Shown in pieces: positions 44,848 through 57,280 of a stretch of DNA of 64,000 bases. Both the position numbers and the translations under genes were made by a program. Location of the stretch: assembly GCA_011316305.1 (NCBI GenBank), contig SAUG01000029.1, positions 124,001 through 188,000 of the forward strand, written 5' to 3'. The stretch is from Rusavskia elegans. Lineage: Eukaryota; Ascomycota; Lecanoromycetes; Teloschistales; Teloschistaceae. How positions within the stretch are numbered: position 1 is the stretch's first letter; each line of letters opens with the position of its first letter. The notes under the pieces were generated by a model. The model was not told the DNA's origin, made no database searches, and saw nothing but the letters and a program-made list of their open reading frames with translations.

Positions 44848-46918
44848 ATTCTAATATATTTACTATTTTATCTAGATATTTATTCTAGTCTATATTTCTA
44901 TTTTATTTTATTCGACTTTAGTAGTAACTATATATCTAGAAGACGATTTTATAATCTTTAATACGCGATTAAATACTATATACTCGGAATTTTAAACTTT
45001 TAATAACTCTAATTTATAGAAGCTATACTAAACCGTCCGCGTTTTAGAAATAATTATTTATAGATTTATAAAGTATTTTTCGTCTCTTTTATATTTATTC
45101 TATAATTTAGAAAGACGGCTAAATTACTTTTAATTCGATTATAGTATATCCGTATCTATTATTAATTTACTAAACTAACTATTAGTTTATAGTAATTGGA
45201 ATTATTTTAATAATATTCTATTTACTATATTACTATTTAGTCTTTATTAACTTTAAATATATATTATTAGTATTGTAATTATATAATAATTATAAACGGA
45301 AAAAATCTAAATTTATAGTAATAATTAATCAAAAATATACTATAACGGCGACGTTTTACTATTTTAAATTTGATTTCAAACGGCCTGTTCCGCCTAGCGT
45401 TTAGATATCTATATATATACTACCTTTCTATATATTTATACTATTATCTTTATAGAACTAATCGTAGAATAATCTAATTATAGATAATCGTAATAATAGG
45501 CTCTATAGTTAAATAAAACGTATTTAAATTAAATATATAAAAATTTTGAAAATCGAAAAGAAATTAGTAAAAATATAATTATTAGTAAAATATCGCGAAA
45601 GGCGCTGGTAAAAGTTCCGAAAAAAACTACTAAAACGGCTACTAAAACGGTCTTTAAAACTATTAATATACTAAATTTTAAAGTATATATAAAGGTTTAG
45701 AAATATTTATTAAATAGGAAAATTACTATAGACGATCTATATATTTATAGAATAAAGTTTAGTAGTATATATTTCTACGTTTTATCCTACAAGTTATTTT
45801 ATATAGGCTAAATCTTTATAAAATTTAGCGTCCGTTTTCTATAATATTAAAAGATTATAATAGAACGTAGAATTATATATATTTAAAATCCTTTCTATAT
45901 ATTTAGTCCGAGAGATTATAATAGAAGCGGTTTAAATTAAATAAAACTCTATACGCTTTTAGATTCTTAAAATCGAAGCGATTAGAAAAATATCCGAAAT
46001 AACTTTAATAATCTAACTAAAAAGTAAAAACTCTATAGTTAATAGTATAAAATATTCATAAAACTAATAGATTACCTAATAGTTAACTTTATATATATTT
46101 ATACTAAGCGTATTACTATTATATAAAAGGATATAAAATATATCGTCTAACTATATACGCTAGGGCGTAAATAGCTTCTATTATTCTACGTAATATATTA
46201 CGCTATTAATAATTTACTAATATAAAATACTTTTAGATATAATTATTTCTATCATTTCTATTTTAATTAAAAAATCGCGAAATAAATCTTTTAATAGATT
46301 TTATAGTATAATTAATCCGTACTATCTTTCTAGTACTAAAAGTTATTTTAAAAAAATAGTCGGCCTGTTTATTAAACCGAAATCTAAATCCGCCGTTCGT
46401 TTATATAAATCTAAAATAAAAAAAACTATTCCGCGATCTATAAATATAGAGAATACTAGCGGATATAATATTTTATTATCTAGAAATCGTCGTACTAGCT
46501 TTCTAGAATAGGATATCGCGGATATTTTAGAAAAAAGAAATAATAGAAAGCGGAATAATAGCGAAATTATTAAAATTTAATATATCTAGCGGTTACTTCT
46601 TATAATATATCTACTATATCGGCGATAATATATCTAAAGGCTAGTTTTTTAATATACTTTAAATACGGATAAATAGATATTTATAATTATAGTATAAAAT
46701 AGTAAATAGAATAGTATATAAAGTAGCGTAAATATAAATATATCGCTACCGCTACTAGATAAATAGAATTTATTTATTTTCTTATTTTTTCTAATCTAGA
46801 TATCGGTATTAGTTTCGAATATCCAAAATCTATACTATACCAACCTAAAAGAATCTACTATATCAAATTCTAATAGGTTTTTCCAATTTATTCCGGCGAC
46901 TCGACGAGTAGACTGGCT
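44848..46918. other. AT-rich RIP-degraded repeats, not assigned
   Basis: These 2.1 kb between two inverted MITE copies are AT-rich and CA/TG-poor. A short internal repetition ACTAAAACGGCT occurs near 45630. There is no gene. Confidence 0.5.
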
Positions 46919-47068
46919 ATTTCGAATCAAAGTGGCGACCCGACTTCGCGATAGACGTGGCTAACGCGGCTAAATTACTAGTTAAAGTTAGTCTCTTTCC
47001 TAATACGGTTAGATATTCGAACCCGGGACACGATCTTGGGTTCGAAACCCGACAAAACGGCCAGTCTA
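46919..47068 (-). mobile_element. 150-bp MITE, copy 2 (TAGACTGGC family)
   Basis: It starts TAGACTGGCTATTTCG and ends ACGGCCAGTCTA, so its terminal inverted repeats are better preserved than in copy 1. The internal sequence is the reverse complement of copy 1 with modest divergence. It still has CACGATCTTGGG, showing little RIP. Short elements like this may fall below the length that RIP recognises. Confidence 0.8.
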
Positions 47069-47109
47069 CCGGCGAGAACGGATTAGGTCGATTTTTTTAA
47101 CCCGGATTT

Positions 47110-48780
47110 AAAACCCGATCCGACGACCAGTCTAACTTTATCTATATTTTTCGTAAAAGTTTTAATATATAGATCGTATTTATAGTATAATACTATATAT
47201 AGATTAATATTTAATCTAAAAAATATTACTTTATTATATTACTATAGATTCTTTTCTCGATTCTATAATCTATTTTCTAATTTCTAGCGTTTTATTTTAA
47301 ATCTGTCTTCGTTTTTATATCTATATTTTTCTAGAAATCTATTTCTTTAAATTTTTTAAAATATTTATAGATTATAAAATTATTTATATTCTCTTTTTAA
47401 TAGAATTTATATTCGGTACTAAATTACTTTTTACTACGTTTATAATTTATAACTAATTTAGATTTCAAAGATAATAGTTTTAATTTAAGTATAGTAGATA
47501 GTATCCTAAATTATATAATAGAATTTTATAATTAATAGTTATAGAATTATCTAAAAATTCTATATATTATAGTAATAAAATATATTAGAAGTTTATAGAA
47601 ATATTCGGATTTACTAAAAATTTTAATTTTCTAGTTATAATATATTTAACGATTAACTAAATAACTTTACTTTACTTTAAAACTTTTAGTTTTTAATAAT
47701 TAACTATTATAAAAAAAATTAATATACTATATATTATATTATAATTTATTTTATTCTATTATTAAATTTTTATTTTTCTAATTTATCATAGCGTAAAATA
47801 TAGTATATACGAATATAAATAGAAATTATATATTAAATTATTAGAAATTAATATATAATATCGTTAAAACTAATTTAAAAAAAAATAAATTCTATTTTAT
47901 AGAAATATAAATAAGGTTTAAAAAAATAGAATCGGAAAAAAAATATTTATAACGTTATACTATCGGTAATATTATATAATAATATATTTCAAATAGTTTA
48001 ACTAATAATTTAATCAAAAGAAATATAAATAGAAATCTTAAACTATTACTTTTCCAGAAATTTATAAATATTAAAAAGATTTTAAACCTTTTATTTCTAA
48101 AATATCTTTAGTTAAATTAAATTATAAATTTTTCACCGATATCGCTACTATATATATAAATAGAGTAATCGATAGAATATAAAATATAACGTTAGTAGTT
48201 TTATAAAACACTATAGAAAGATATATATTAACTTTTCTATTTAATAAGTATATTATTTTACTATATTATTATATATATTCGACTATTCAAATTTTTTATA
48301 GATTATTAACTAGCCGTAATCTATACTAGGCGTATTACTATTTAGTAAAAAAACGTCTAATTTATTAAAAGATTAATATAAAATCTAGAAATATAGCCGG
48401 AAATATAATAATAGATAGTTAATAATATATTTTAAAAGATTAAAAATTCTAAAAAAAGAATATATATCTATAGAATTATTTAGAAAGAAATAATACTAAA
48501 TATAGAATATCGGTATAAAAATAAATATTAAAAAGAATATATTATAGTTTATATTATCTATAATTGCTTTTAAATTCGATAATCTAATATAATTATTAAT
48601 TAGATCGGATCGGATTTCTAATAGTTTCTATTTTATAATTCGATTCGATTTTTAATTTTAATATTAAAAACCAACCTAAATTATTTAATAGATCTGATTA
48701 AACTGATTCGCTAAAACTCGGATCGGATTTATAAAATACTAACGAAAATTCGTATCGAAATAGCTAGTTTATATACGGTA
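47110..48780. repeat. 1.6-kb RIP-degraded repeat, also present at 59.9-62.6 kb
   Basis: The segment aligns in direct orientation with about 59940-61070 plus 62100-62610. Shared words include CTATAATCTATTTTCTAATT, CTATATTTTTCTAGAAATCT and ATATAAAATCTAGAAATATA. Its ends resemble the TAGACTGGC inverted-repeat family (GACGACCAGTCTA near 47112, AAATAGCTAGT near 48760), so it may be a larger relative of the small MITEs. No coding frame survives. Confidence 0.5.
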
Positions 48781-51540
48781 TATATCTATAGATTTTAATT
48801 CGTTAATAGATATTATATATTTCTATATATTCCTTAATATATTTTAATGAATTCGGCTAGCTATAGCTACGTCGAAAAAGCGATAAAGTCTATTTATATT
48901 TAAAATATCAATCTATAAAGTCGTTATAATATTTTACTAAAAGCTTTATATAAAATACCTTATCTTCGGATATATATAAAGGCTTTTTATTAAAAAAACC
49001 AATTTTTACTTTTATATTCTATAATCTGGTGTTTTTTTTATTAGATAATCAATATATATTTTTATATATCGGCGTTCCGACTTTAAAACTGGATAAAAAT
49101 ATCGCGTATATTAGAAGTTATTTTACTATAAACTACTTCGTTAATAATAGCCTTTTATATTATTTAATAAAAAATACTAGACTATAGTATATATTTTTAG
49201 TAATTGAGTTTATTCTATTATTATATCTTTTATCGGAAATAGTTATCGCTAATTTACTACTATCGCGTCGGCGGCCCGATATATTCGAAAATAGTTTTAA
49301 TATATAAAATATATCGTATCTTTTTATTAGTAATAGAAAGTTAATTCTATTATCTTTAAAGTTTTTAATTTTATAGAAAGTTTTCTAGATCTTTCTATTA
49401 TACGCCTGTATAAAATATAGCTATTTCGAACTATTTATAATAAAGATAGTTTAATTTTAAAATTTTCGTTATATAGTTTTAGTTTCTGTTAAAATATAGA
49501 TAATATTATTTTAATTTTTAAATTACTATTTTTATAATCCGACTTTTTAAACGATAGATTAACTAAATTTATTTTCTTTAAAAAATAGAAAATATCAAAA
49601 TCTATAGTAGCTAATTTAATAATCTAGCGATATTATCGAATATTAAATTTTTTAATTATTATAAAATTTCAGAAATTATTATAATCTATTTAGATCTTTA
49701 CTATATATTTCGTGTCTTTAAAATTATATTTCTTTTATTTATAGATTTTATTAAAAGCGAATAATTCGAAATTATATATTTTATATTTATATTTAATAGA
49801 AAATCAATATTTTAACTAGAATATAACTAGATTCTAGTAATTATTCATATTTGATTAAAATATAATTTTAGTTAGTTCGATTTTAGAAATATTAGTTTTA
49901 ATATGGACTTTTTTCTAAATCGTAATATTATAATATTCCAGTAATATTAAAAATATAAGTTAATTTTTTTAAAAATTCTATAAATTCCGATAGTCTAGTA
50001 AAATAGTTCTAATTTCTTTCTATTAACGCTTTCTATAAATAAGTTCGTTAAAGATATTATAATTTAAAAATATTAGTAAATTAATTTCCGATAAAAATTT
50101 ATAAACTTTAAAAAAATCTATATTTTCTAGTAAATTTTTAGAATTAATTATTTTTTAATAGTTACTATTTATTCCGAGTTTATTAATATACTTTCTACAG
50201 ATATAAAAAAGTTTAGAAATTCTATATTTTTAATATTAAAAGTATATCTTTTAGAATTAAAATATTATTATATTCTTTAAAGTTTCCGAATAATCTATTA
50301 AATATAATTTTAATAGTTTCTTTCCGATTTAGAAAAGATTAGAATATTAATTAGATAAACTATATAATAAATTTAAATAATTTTATTAAAATCTTATTAA
50401 TCTAATATTAGAAAATTCTAGATATATTAGAAAAACCGAAAGATATAATAAAATATTTAAAGTATTCGTATTTTATATAAAATATAGTCTTTTATTTATA
50501 ATATCTTTTAATTTGGATTCGATAGTAGATATTTTTAATATTATATTTAGAAAAATATTTTATTTTTAATAATCGATTTAGGATTTTCGAAATAAAAGAT
50601 AAAAGATAATAGTTTTTAATTATTATTTTATTAAAATTTCTATAGTCGATATATATACGAAGACTACTATTTTTTTTCGATATAAAAGAATTAGAACTTT
50701 TATAAAAAATATTAAATAATAGATCTAATCTTTCTTTAAAATACTATTTAGATAATCTTGCAGCTTATCGAATTCGTATTTAAATAGACTATAGATTAGA
50801 TTATACGGTGAATTTTTCCTATCTAGGTTAATTATATAATCGGTATATTTAAACGGTAATAATAAATCTACTAAAGATTTAATATAAACTTCGATTTCTT
50901 TATATATAGATTTTAAAATCGGTAGTTCGGCTTATTATAGATTTTTATTATTTTCATTTTTATCGTCGGTTTCTATATATACGACGATATCGGTAGTCTC
51001 TATCTATAAGCGATAATCGTTATTATATATTTTAAAATATACTTTTCGGACTATAATATATAAATAAAAACTATCGATAAATCGATACTAAAACGGTCTA
51101 ACCGTTTTATATTAATTTAATTACTTTATATTCTTTTATTATATATAGAAAATCGCTGTTTTTTAATTTTCAGTCTATAATCATATATATCTAATATAAA
51201 GCTAGTATATCTAGAAAGATATTATATTTATCGATTAAATCTAAAATATAATATCGCGATATATATATTTTCTAACAGCTTTAACCATTGATTATTAATT
51301 AATTTAAATCGTATATATTATAATAGATAGCGCGTCTGCTTTTAATCTATTAAAAATACAATTTTTCTATTTTTTTAATCGATTCGAGATCGTTTTAAAT
51401 AATAAAAGATTATAAAATAACGTTAATCTCGAAATTTAGATTTAAAAACGTTTTAGTTTTACTAAATCTTTTTACTAGTAATTTATCAAATACTTTTATT
51501 AAAAGACCAATTTTTACTTTAATTTATTTATTCTAGTATT
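48781..51540 (-). mobile_element. RIP-degraded Ty3/Gypsy element, copy B, reverse transcriptase region
   Basis: On the minus strand near 50640-50700 a reverse-transcriptase motif is still readable as YRKKNSSLRIYIDYR, compare the usual PKKDGSLRLCVDYR of Ty3/Gypsy elements. The sequence at 50720-51540 continues toward the 5' side of the element and is homologous to copy A at 35.4-36.2 kb. The element is then interrupted and resumes at 56031. All frames are closed. Confidence 0.65.
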
Positions 51541-52248
51541 ATAGAGCTATCTAAAAGATTCGATATTTTCAAATTAAAATTGGATTTATTAGTATATCTA
51601 TAAACGGAAATATAACGAGTAATCATTAAATTAATATAAAAATAAATCAATTTAATTATTAAAATAGTATATAGCGATTACAAATTGAATAAATATAAAT
51701 TATAAAAATATCAAATTCGCAATTTATATAGATAATAAAACTTCTATTATTTAAAATATTTATCGATTAAAATATCTAAACTAGCTCTATTTTAGAGTAT
51801 TTACTTTCTAAAATAACTAAAATAGTCTATTTTTAAAATATTTATTTATAAAAACTATAGAAATTGAAATATTTAAAATATTTATTTACTAAAACTACCA
51901 TGATATTTTTTAATATTAATATTAAAGCCGTTCTATACATCTATATCTATCGAAACGTAATAGAAAATCCAACGTTATACTAAATACTATCGCGTTTTCG
52001 AAAATACGCCGCCTGTATTTATAATATCTAGGCTATTATCGAAATTATTACTAGTATTTTTAGTTTTTTAGTTTATCAGCATTTTCCAAAACCGGTTTGA
52101 AGCCGGTTTTAGCTATCTCAGCCGTTTCAGCCGGTTTTCAGCCGGTATAGCTAAAAACGGCTTATAAGCGACTTATTAGCCGATCTCGGGTATACCCGAA
52201 GCTGCGTAGCTGTACGGCTAAGACGGCTAAGCGGCTAAAACGGCTAAA
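51541..52248. other. insertion point with a GC-richer fragment
   Basis: From 51541 the match with Gypsy copy A stops. At 52076-52248 the composition changes sharply: the fragment begins TCAGCATTTTCCAAAACCGG and contains many GCCGGTTT and CGGCTAA words with normal CA/TG content. The start of this fragment resembles 35194-35212 (CAGCATTTTTCAAAACCG). It appears to be a less mutated mobile element that was itself split by the LTR retrotransposon and continues after 55589. Confidence 0.5.
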
Positions 52249-52657
52249 TGTTACGTCCACGATTCTATAGAAATTCTCTGGAAAATTAGTTAAACAAGCG
52301 AGCCTAATTATCTATAACCGTCTATAGCCGCTATAGCCGCCTCTCCTAACGGGACTTTTAGTAGACGGTTATTTATCGGCTTTTACGGCTACTCTTACTA
52401 TATATATCGCTTATTACTTTTATAGTTAGTTTCTTTCGTTAGTTATTAATATAATTATTAAATATATTTCTACTATTCTCTTCTTAATTACTTTATAATA
52501 AAGACGCTTTATAATATTATAACCGTTTCTCTACGGCTATATAGAATTAATTATAATAATCTATATTAAGATTCTTTTACTATTTAGTAGTTCGGATTAT
52601 ATCTATAGCTATAGCTAGGCTCGAACGTAATATCTTCTAATATATAGGGACGTTATA
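52249..52657 (+). mobile_element. 5' LTR (409 bp)
   Basis: It starts TGTTACGTCCACG and ends GACGTTATA. It has the same length, 409 bp, as the 3' LTR at 55181-55589 and the same word order. This copy escaped more mutation at its start than the 3' copy, which reads TATTATATCTATA there, exactly the change RIP would give. Confidence 0.88.
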
Positions 52658-55180
52658 TTTTAATAATTTACTATATTAGTTTTATTATCCCGATCTATAG
52701 ATTAAAGTAATACTATTAAAATAGTAACGCTAAATATTTATAAAGAAGATAAAAAATCTTTAAAACTATAGATTATTTAGATAAGTATCTACTTCGTATT
52801 ATATATAAACTAGTTTTTAAATAAAATAGTTAAAATCCTATTTATAATATTATATCTAGAAACGACTGCCTTTAATTAAATATAGCTTTAAATAGAAGAT
52901 TATCTCGATAATTTAAAAAGATAGAAAGAAAATAAAATAGTATAGATCTTTTATATTTTCGGTAATTTTATTACGGCTATAAAAGAAGCCTTCGGAGATA
53001 ATAATAAGGAAAAGGTAATAGATAAGAGACTAATAGTTCTTAAATAGTAGAAATCGATAGTTATCTATATTACTGAGTTTAGAACGTTAGCTTATAAAAT
53101 AGACTAGAAAGATTTAATTTTAAAAGCCTACTTCTATAAAGGACTTTAGATAAAAATTAAGAAAACTATAATAGCGATCGAAGAACTAGATTCGCTAGTA
53201 AATTTTATTAAATTCACGATAAGAATTAATATTAGATAGTATAAAATATATTTAGATAAATAGCCGTTTAATAAAATAGAACCCGCTAAAAGAAAGCCTA
53301 GAGGAAACCTAATAGAGCTCGATACTACCGAAACTAAAAGATTATAAACTAAAGCTTATTATTTATATAGAAAAACGGAATACTTTAAAAAGAATTATCT
53401 AATTAAAGAAATAACTAAAGTAACCGAACATTTTTTTAAAGTAATAGAAAAATTACCTACTAAATATATAGCGAAAAACTGGTTAGTCTATTATAATAAT
53501 ATTTATTCTATTTACCTATCGGATAAAAAGGAAATAGAATAATACCCTAAAGAATTAAAGAAAACGTAGAAAATAAAGCTAATAATCGATTTTAAACTAT
53601 ATAAAACTAAAAAACCCCTTATAGTAGCGTTTAAAATTAAAATCGAAAGTTAATAAATAATAGCTTATATAAATAGAGAGAAAGATAATAAAGTTATAAA
53701 AGGATTCTATAATAAGATTAAAGGATATTTCTATAGACGAATAATAAAAGATAATAGAATCTTCGATATTAAAATTAAAATAAAGTACGAATTAATTAGA
53801 ATAATAAACTTTACTATAATCGAAAGTCAGAAAAGTTATATTATCTTAGGAAATAAATAGAAAAAATCGATTTTAGAAAAACTAATAGAAAGAAATATAA
53901 TCGGTAAGAAAATAGAACTATAAATAATATATCTTCTAGTTTATAAAAACCTTTTATATAAAGAAATAGACGTCGTTTTAATAATAAAGTATAAGGAGAT
54001 TAAAAAATTAGACTAAAAATTTAAAAAAGGCGGAAAAGTTTAGAAAATAAAAATCTAGAAGAAATACTATTACTTCTTTTAGTAATTTACTAAAAAATAT
54101 AATAAAAGTAGAGAAATAATTTAATAGCTTTAAATAAACTATTTAGGAAGATATACTAGAGCGTAGTAGAAGCTATAAATAAAATTAAATACTATAAACT
54201 AAACTTAGTAGATTAGAACGAAAGAATACCGGACCTAATACTAAATACCTAATTTAAAAACGACGAATTCGACTGGTATCTATTCTTATTATTATAGATT
54301 AAAATAGTAGCTAAAGAACTAGATTTAGCTAGACTATTAGAAGAATCTAAAGTAATTTATAATATAGATATATAATTTAGAAGCCGAAGATAGCGGAAAA
54401 AAAACTTTTTATTAGACCTTTTTTAGGAATCCGTAGTTTCTAGAGGTTAAAAAAAAGTTAATCTTTTTTAAAAACCGATCTAGATTATCCGAATTAAATA
54501 TAGGTACTAATTTAATAGACGCCTCTTACGCGGCTAGTATAAAACTAATAGAAAAATAGAATATAACCGGATTATTAAGCTTATTAAAACGAAAGAGTAT
54601 ATATTATTTCTAAATAATAAGATTATTTTTATATTTATTTAAAGCGCGATAATAAGTAATAAAATACTTTTATTTTCTAAAGAGACGGCGGTAATCCGAC
54701 TTCTAGATAAAATATTTATTACGAATTTCCTTTTCGGAATTAAGAAAGAATTTAATATAACAGCGAGCTTTAGAATATTTATTAAAAATACCCGCGATAT
54801 TAGATCGGAGTTTATTCTTTTTATCTTTAAAACGATTCTCTATAGAAGTTAGTAAAAATAGAGGAATAAAAGAAATAATATAAAGATAGTATTAGATATT
54901 AGAAGATTATAGGATTTCTAAACCCGAGTATATTTACTATAAATATTACTACTAACCTCGACTTTATATTCTTTTAAAGGATTACGAGTATATAGAAAAT
55001 AAAGAAAAGGTATTACGACTCCTTTTAACAAGATATAACGAAATACTTTTAGTTAATTTACTTTTTAAAAACGTATAATAAAGATATTAGCGAAAGAAAG
55101 AGGAAAAAGAAGGAAAAAGATCCTTTTTATACCCCGTAGACGGTTTTTATACTAGGTAAGAAGCGATATAGGGGGGGCTA

Positions 55181-55589
55181 TATTATATCTATAATTCTAT
55201 AGAAGTTCTCTAGAAAACTAGTTAAATAAGCGAGCCTAATTATCTATAGCCGCCTATAGCCGCTATAGTCGCCTTTTCTAACGGGACTTTTAGTAGACGG
55301 CTACCTATCGGCCTTTATAGCTACTTTTACTATATATATTACTTATTATTTCTATAGATAGTTTCTCTCGTTAGTTATTAATATAATTAATAAATATATT
55401 TCTACTATTCTCTTTTTAATTACTTTATAATAAAAACGCCTTATAATATTATAACTATATCTCTACGACTATATAGAATTAGTTACGATAATCTATACTA
55501 GGACTCCCTTACTATTTAGTAGCTCGGACTACATCTACGGCTATAGCTAGGCTCGAACGTAACGCCCTCTGATATACAGGGATGTTATA
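55181..55589 (+). mobile_element. 3' LTR (409 bp)
   Basis: It is a direct repeat of 52249-52657 with the same length. The start TATTATATCTATAATTCTAT also matches the left-flank LTR at 2703. It ends GGGATGTTATA. Most differences from the 5' LTR are C/T or G/A. Confidence 0.88.
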
Positions 55590-55843
55590 CTAAGACCGGC
55601 TAAAAAGATTTAGAGATTCGATTTTAAATTTATTTAAATCCTTTTTAGTTAATAGGCCTATATACGCCTATATATACCGCTAGGCTAGCCTCGTCTAGAT
55701 CGAAAATATCAGATTTCTTTACTAGAATCTAACCAGATTAGGTCTAGCGTAGTTTATTAAATAGATATTCGATTTTTATTATTTCCGCTTTTAGCGGCGG
55801 CCGCTAAACTTTATTTTCGAGTAAGGTTATATAGATTTATTTT

Positions 55844-56030
55844 TAGCTTATATATAGATTCTATTTTAGGCTATTTTCTAAGTAGATATTCGTACTATAG
55901 ATACTATTAGAGCTCTAATCTATCGAAAATCCACTTTTTGGATTTTTAGATTATTTGGATTTTTGGATTATTTGGATTGAAATGGCTGTCAGCCGGTCTA
56001 ATTTGAAAATCCATTTTAGAATTCGCTGAT
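55844..56030 (-). repeat. 187-bp repeat, right copy of a distant inverted pair
   Basis: Reverse complement of 35215-35401. It ends at GAATTCGCTGAT, after which the Gypsy copy B sequence resumes, so 56030 is the true end of an insertion. It retains GAAATGGCTGTCAGCCGG, an un-RIPed stretch. Confidence 0.8.
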
Positions 56031-57280
56031 ATTAATTCATTATACTAGAATTACCTTTCGTTACGTTAATTATAAACTTTTTACAAGATTTATTATTATT
56101 ACTACGAAAATTATAAACTTTTCTATTATTTTAATTATAGTTTTAGTTTTTAAAAAACCTTTTGAACTAATATTTTATACTAGTATAAATAAAATATATA
56201 TTAGATTTGTTATCTCGTTTATATTTTCTAGAATTATAATTACTAATTTTAAAAATATTTTTTTTATCGATACTATTTCAATTATTTTATAATCGGTCTT
56301 TTTAATTCCGGTTTTCGAATTTTTAAAAAAAAAAATTATTTACGGGTTTTCGTTAGTACTTTAAAAATTCGATTTAAACTTTAGTAAATTAGTTCGATCC
56401 GACCTATTACCGTAAATAGTATAAATCGGTTTCTAAAATTAAAACCGAAAATCGGATTAGATTATAAAATAGAAATTAATAAAAATTTAATCTAGTATAT
56501 TATACATTCTATATATAGTATAACAATATGATTATTATAATATAATACTATAATTAATATAATAAATAATAATTATATTATTTTTATATTTGAAAAATTT
56601 ATATAGATAGTATATTGCCTTTTATTAAATTAATTTTTAATAGATAAATATTACTTTTATATTAGAATTATATTTCTATATTAGATTTTAACGGTTTTAA
56701 TAGGTTAAATCTAGAAATCTAGATTCGACCCGAAACTAAATCGGTTTAATATTTAAAAAAATCGGAACCGACTCGGTTCGGTATTTAGAAAAGTCGAAAC
56801 CGACTCGGTTTAAATCCGAGATACGAATTCGGGTTCGAAATTCGATCCGACGGCCAGTCTATCTTTACTATACGAAAGCGGATAAAGTCTATTAATAGAA
56901 AAATTCTATTATTAATTCGGCGTTGTTTTATCTTTATTCTTTTATCGAATAGTTTAAACTATATATTCATTATAGCCGAAGTTTTTTAAATTCGCGTTTT
57001 AAATAAATATAATATTATAATTTCGAATAAAAAAAATAAAAATCGAACGCTATTTTTCCGATAAAAGAAATAGCTAGACTTTTAATAATATAAAGAAAAT
57101 ATAAAATTTTAAAATATTCTAATTTTTATTTTAGAATATACGAAGATTGTTTATCGCGGTATTTAATAAACGAAATTTAGAATTAATAGTAAAATATAGA
57201 AAAAATCTATAAATTAATACTATAATATTCTATTAAAAATTAATTAATTTCGAAAGATTTCTTTTTTTTAAACTAACGGC
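56031..57280 (-). mobile_element. RIP-degraded Ty3/Gypsy element, copy B, continued
   Basis: 56031-56350 aligns with 36290-36600 of copy A and 56875-57280 aligns with about 36600-37030. Between them (about 56350-56870) lies a segment with CGATCCGACGGCCAGTCTA at its end, that is another insertion of the TAGACTGGC family. No open frame. Confidence 0.55.

Larger units (their letters stand above)
52249..55589 (+). mobile_element. 3.3-kb LTR retrotransposon, RIP-degraded, probably non-autonomous
   Basis: Two direct 409-bp LTRs enclose 2.5 kb. A polypurine run (GGGGGGG at 55171-55177) lies just before the 3' LTR. The five bases before the 5' LTR (CTAAA) and after the 3' LTR (CTAAG) form a probable target duplication with one RIP-type difference. 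At about 53357-53398 the frame reads YYLYRKTEYFKKNY, which is a gag zinc knuckle (C..C...GHF...C) with each cysteine changed to tyrosine. Near 53815-53860 ESQKSYIILGN matches the end of a retroviral-type aspartic protease. I see no reverse transcriptase or integrase in the remaining 1.3 kb, so the element was deleted or non-autonomous. Its LTR also occurs at 2703-3113. Confidence 0.82.
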
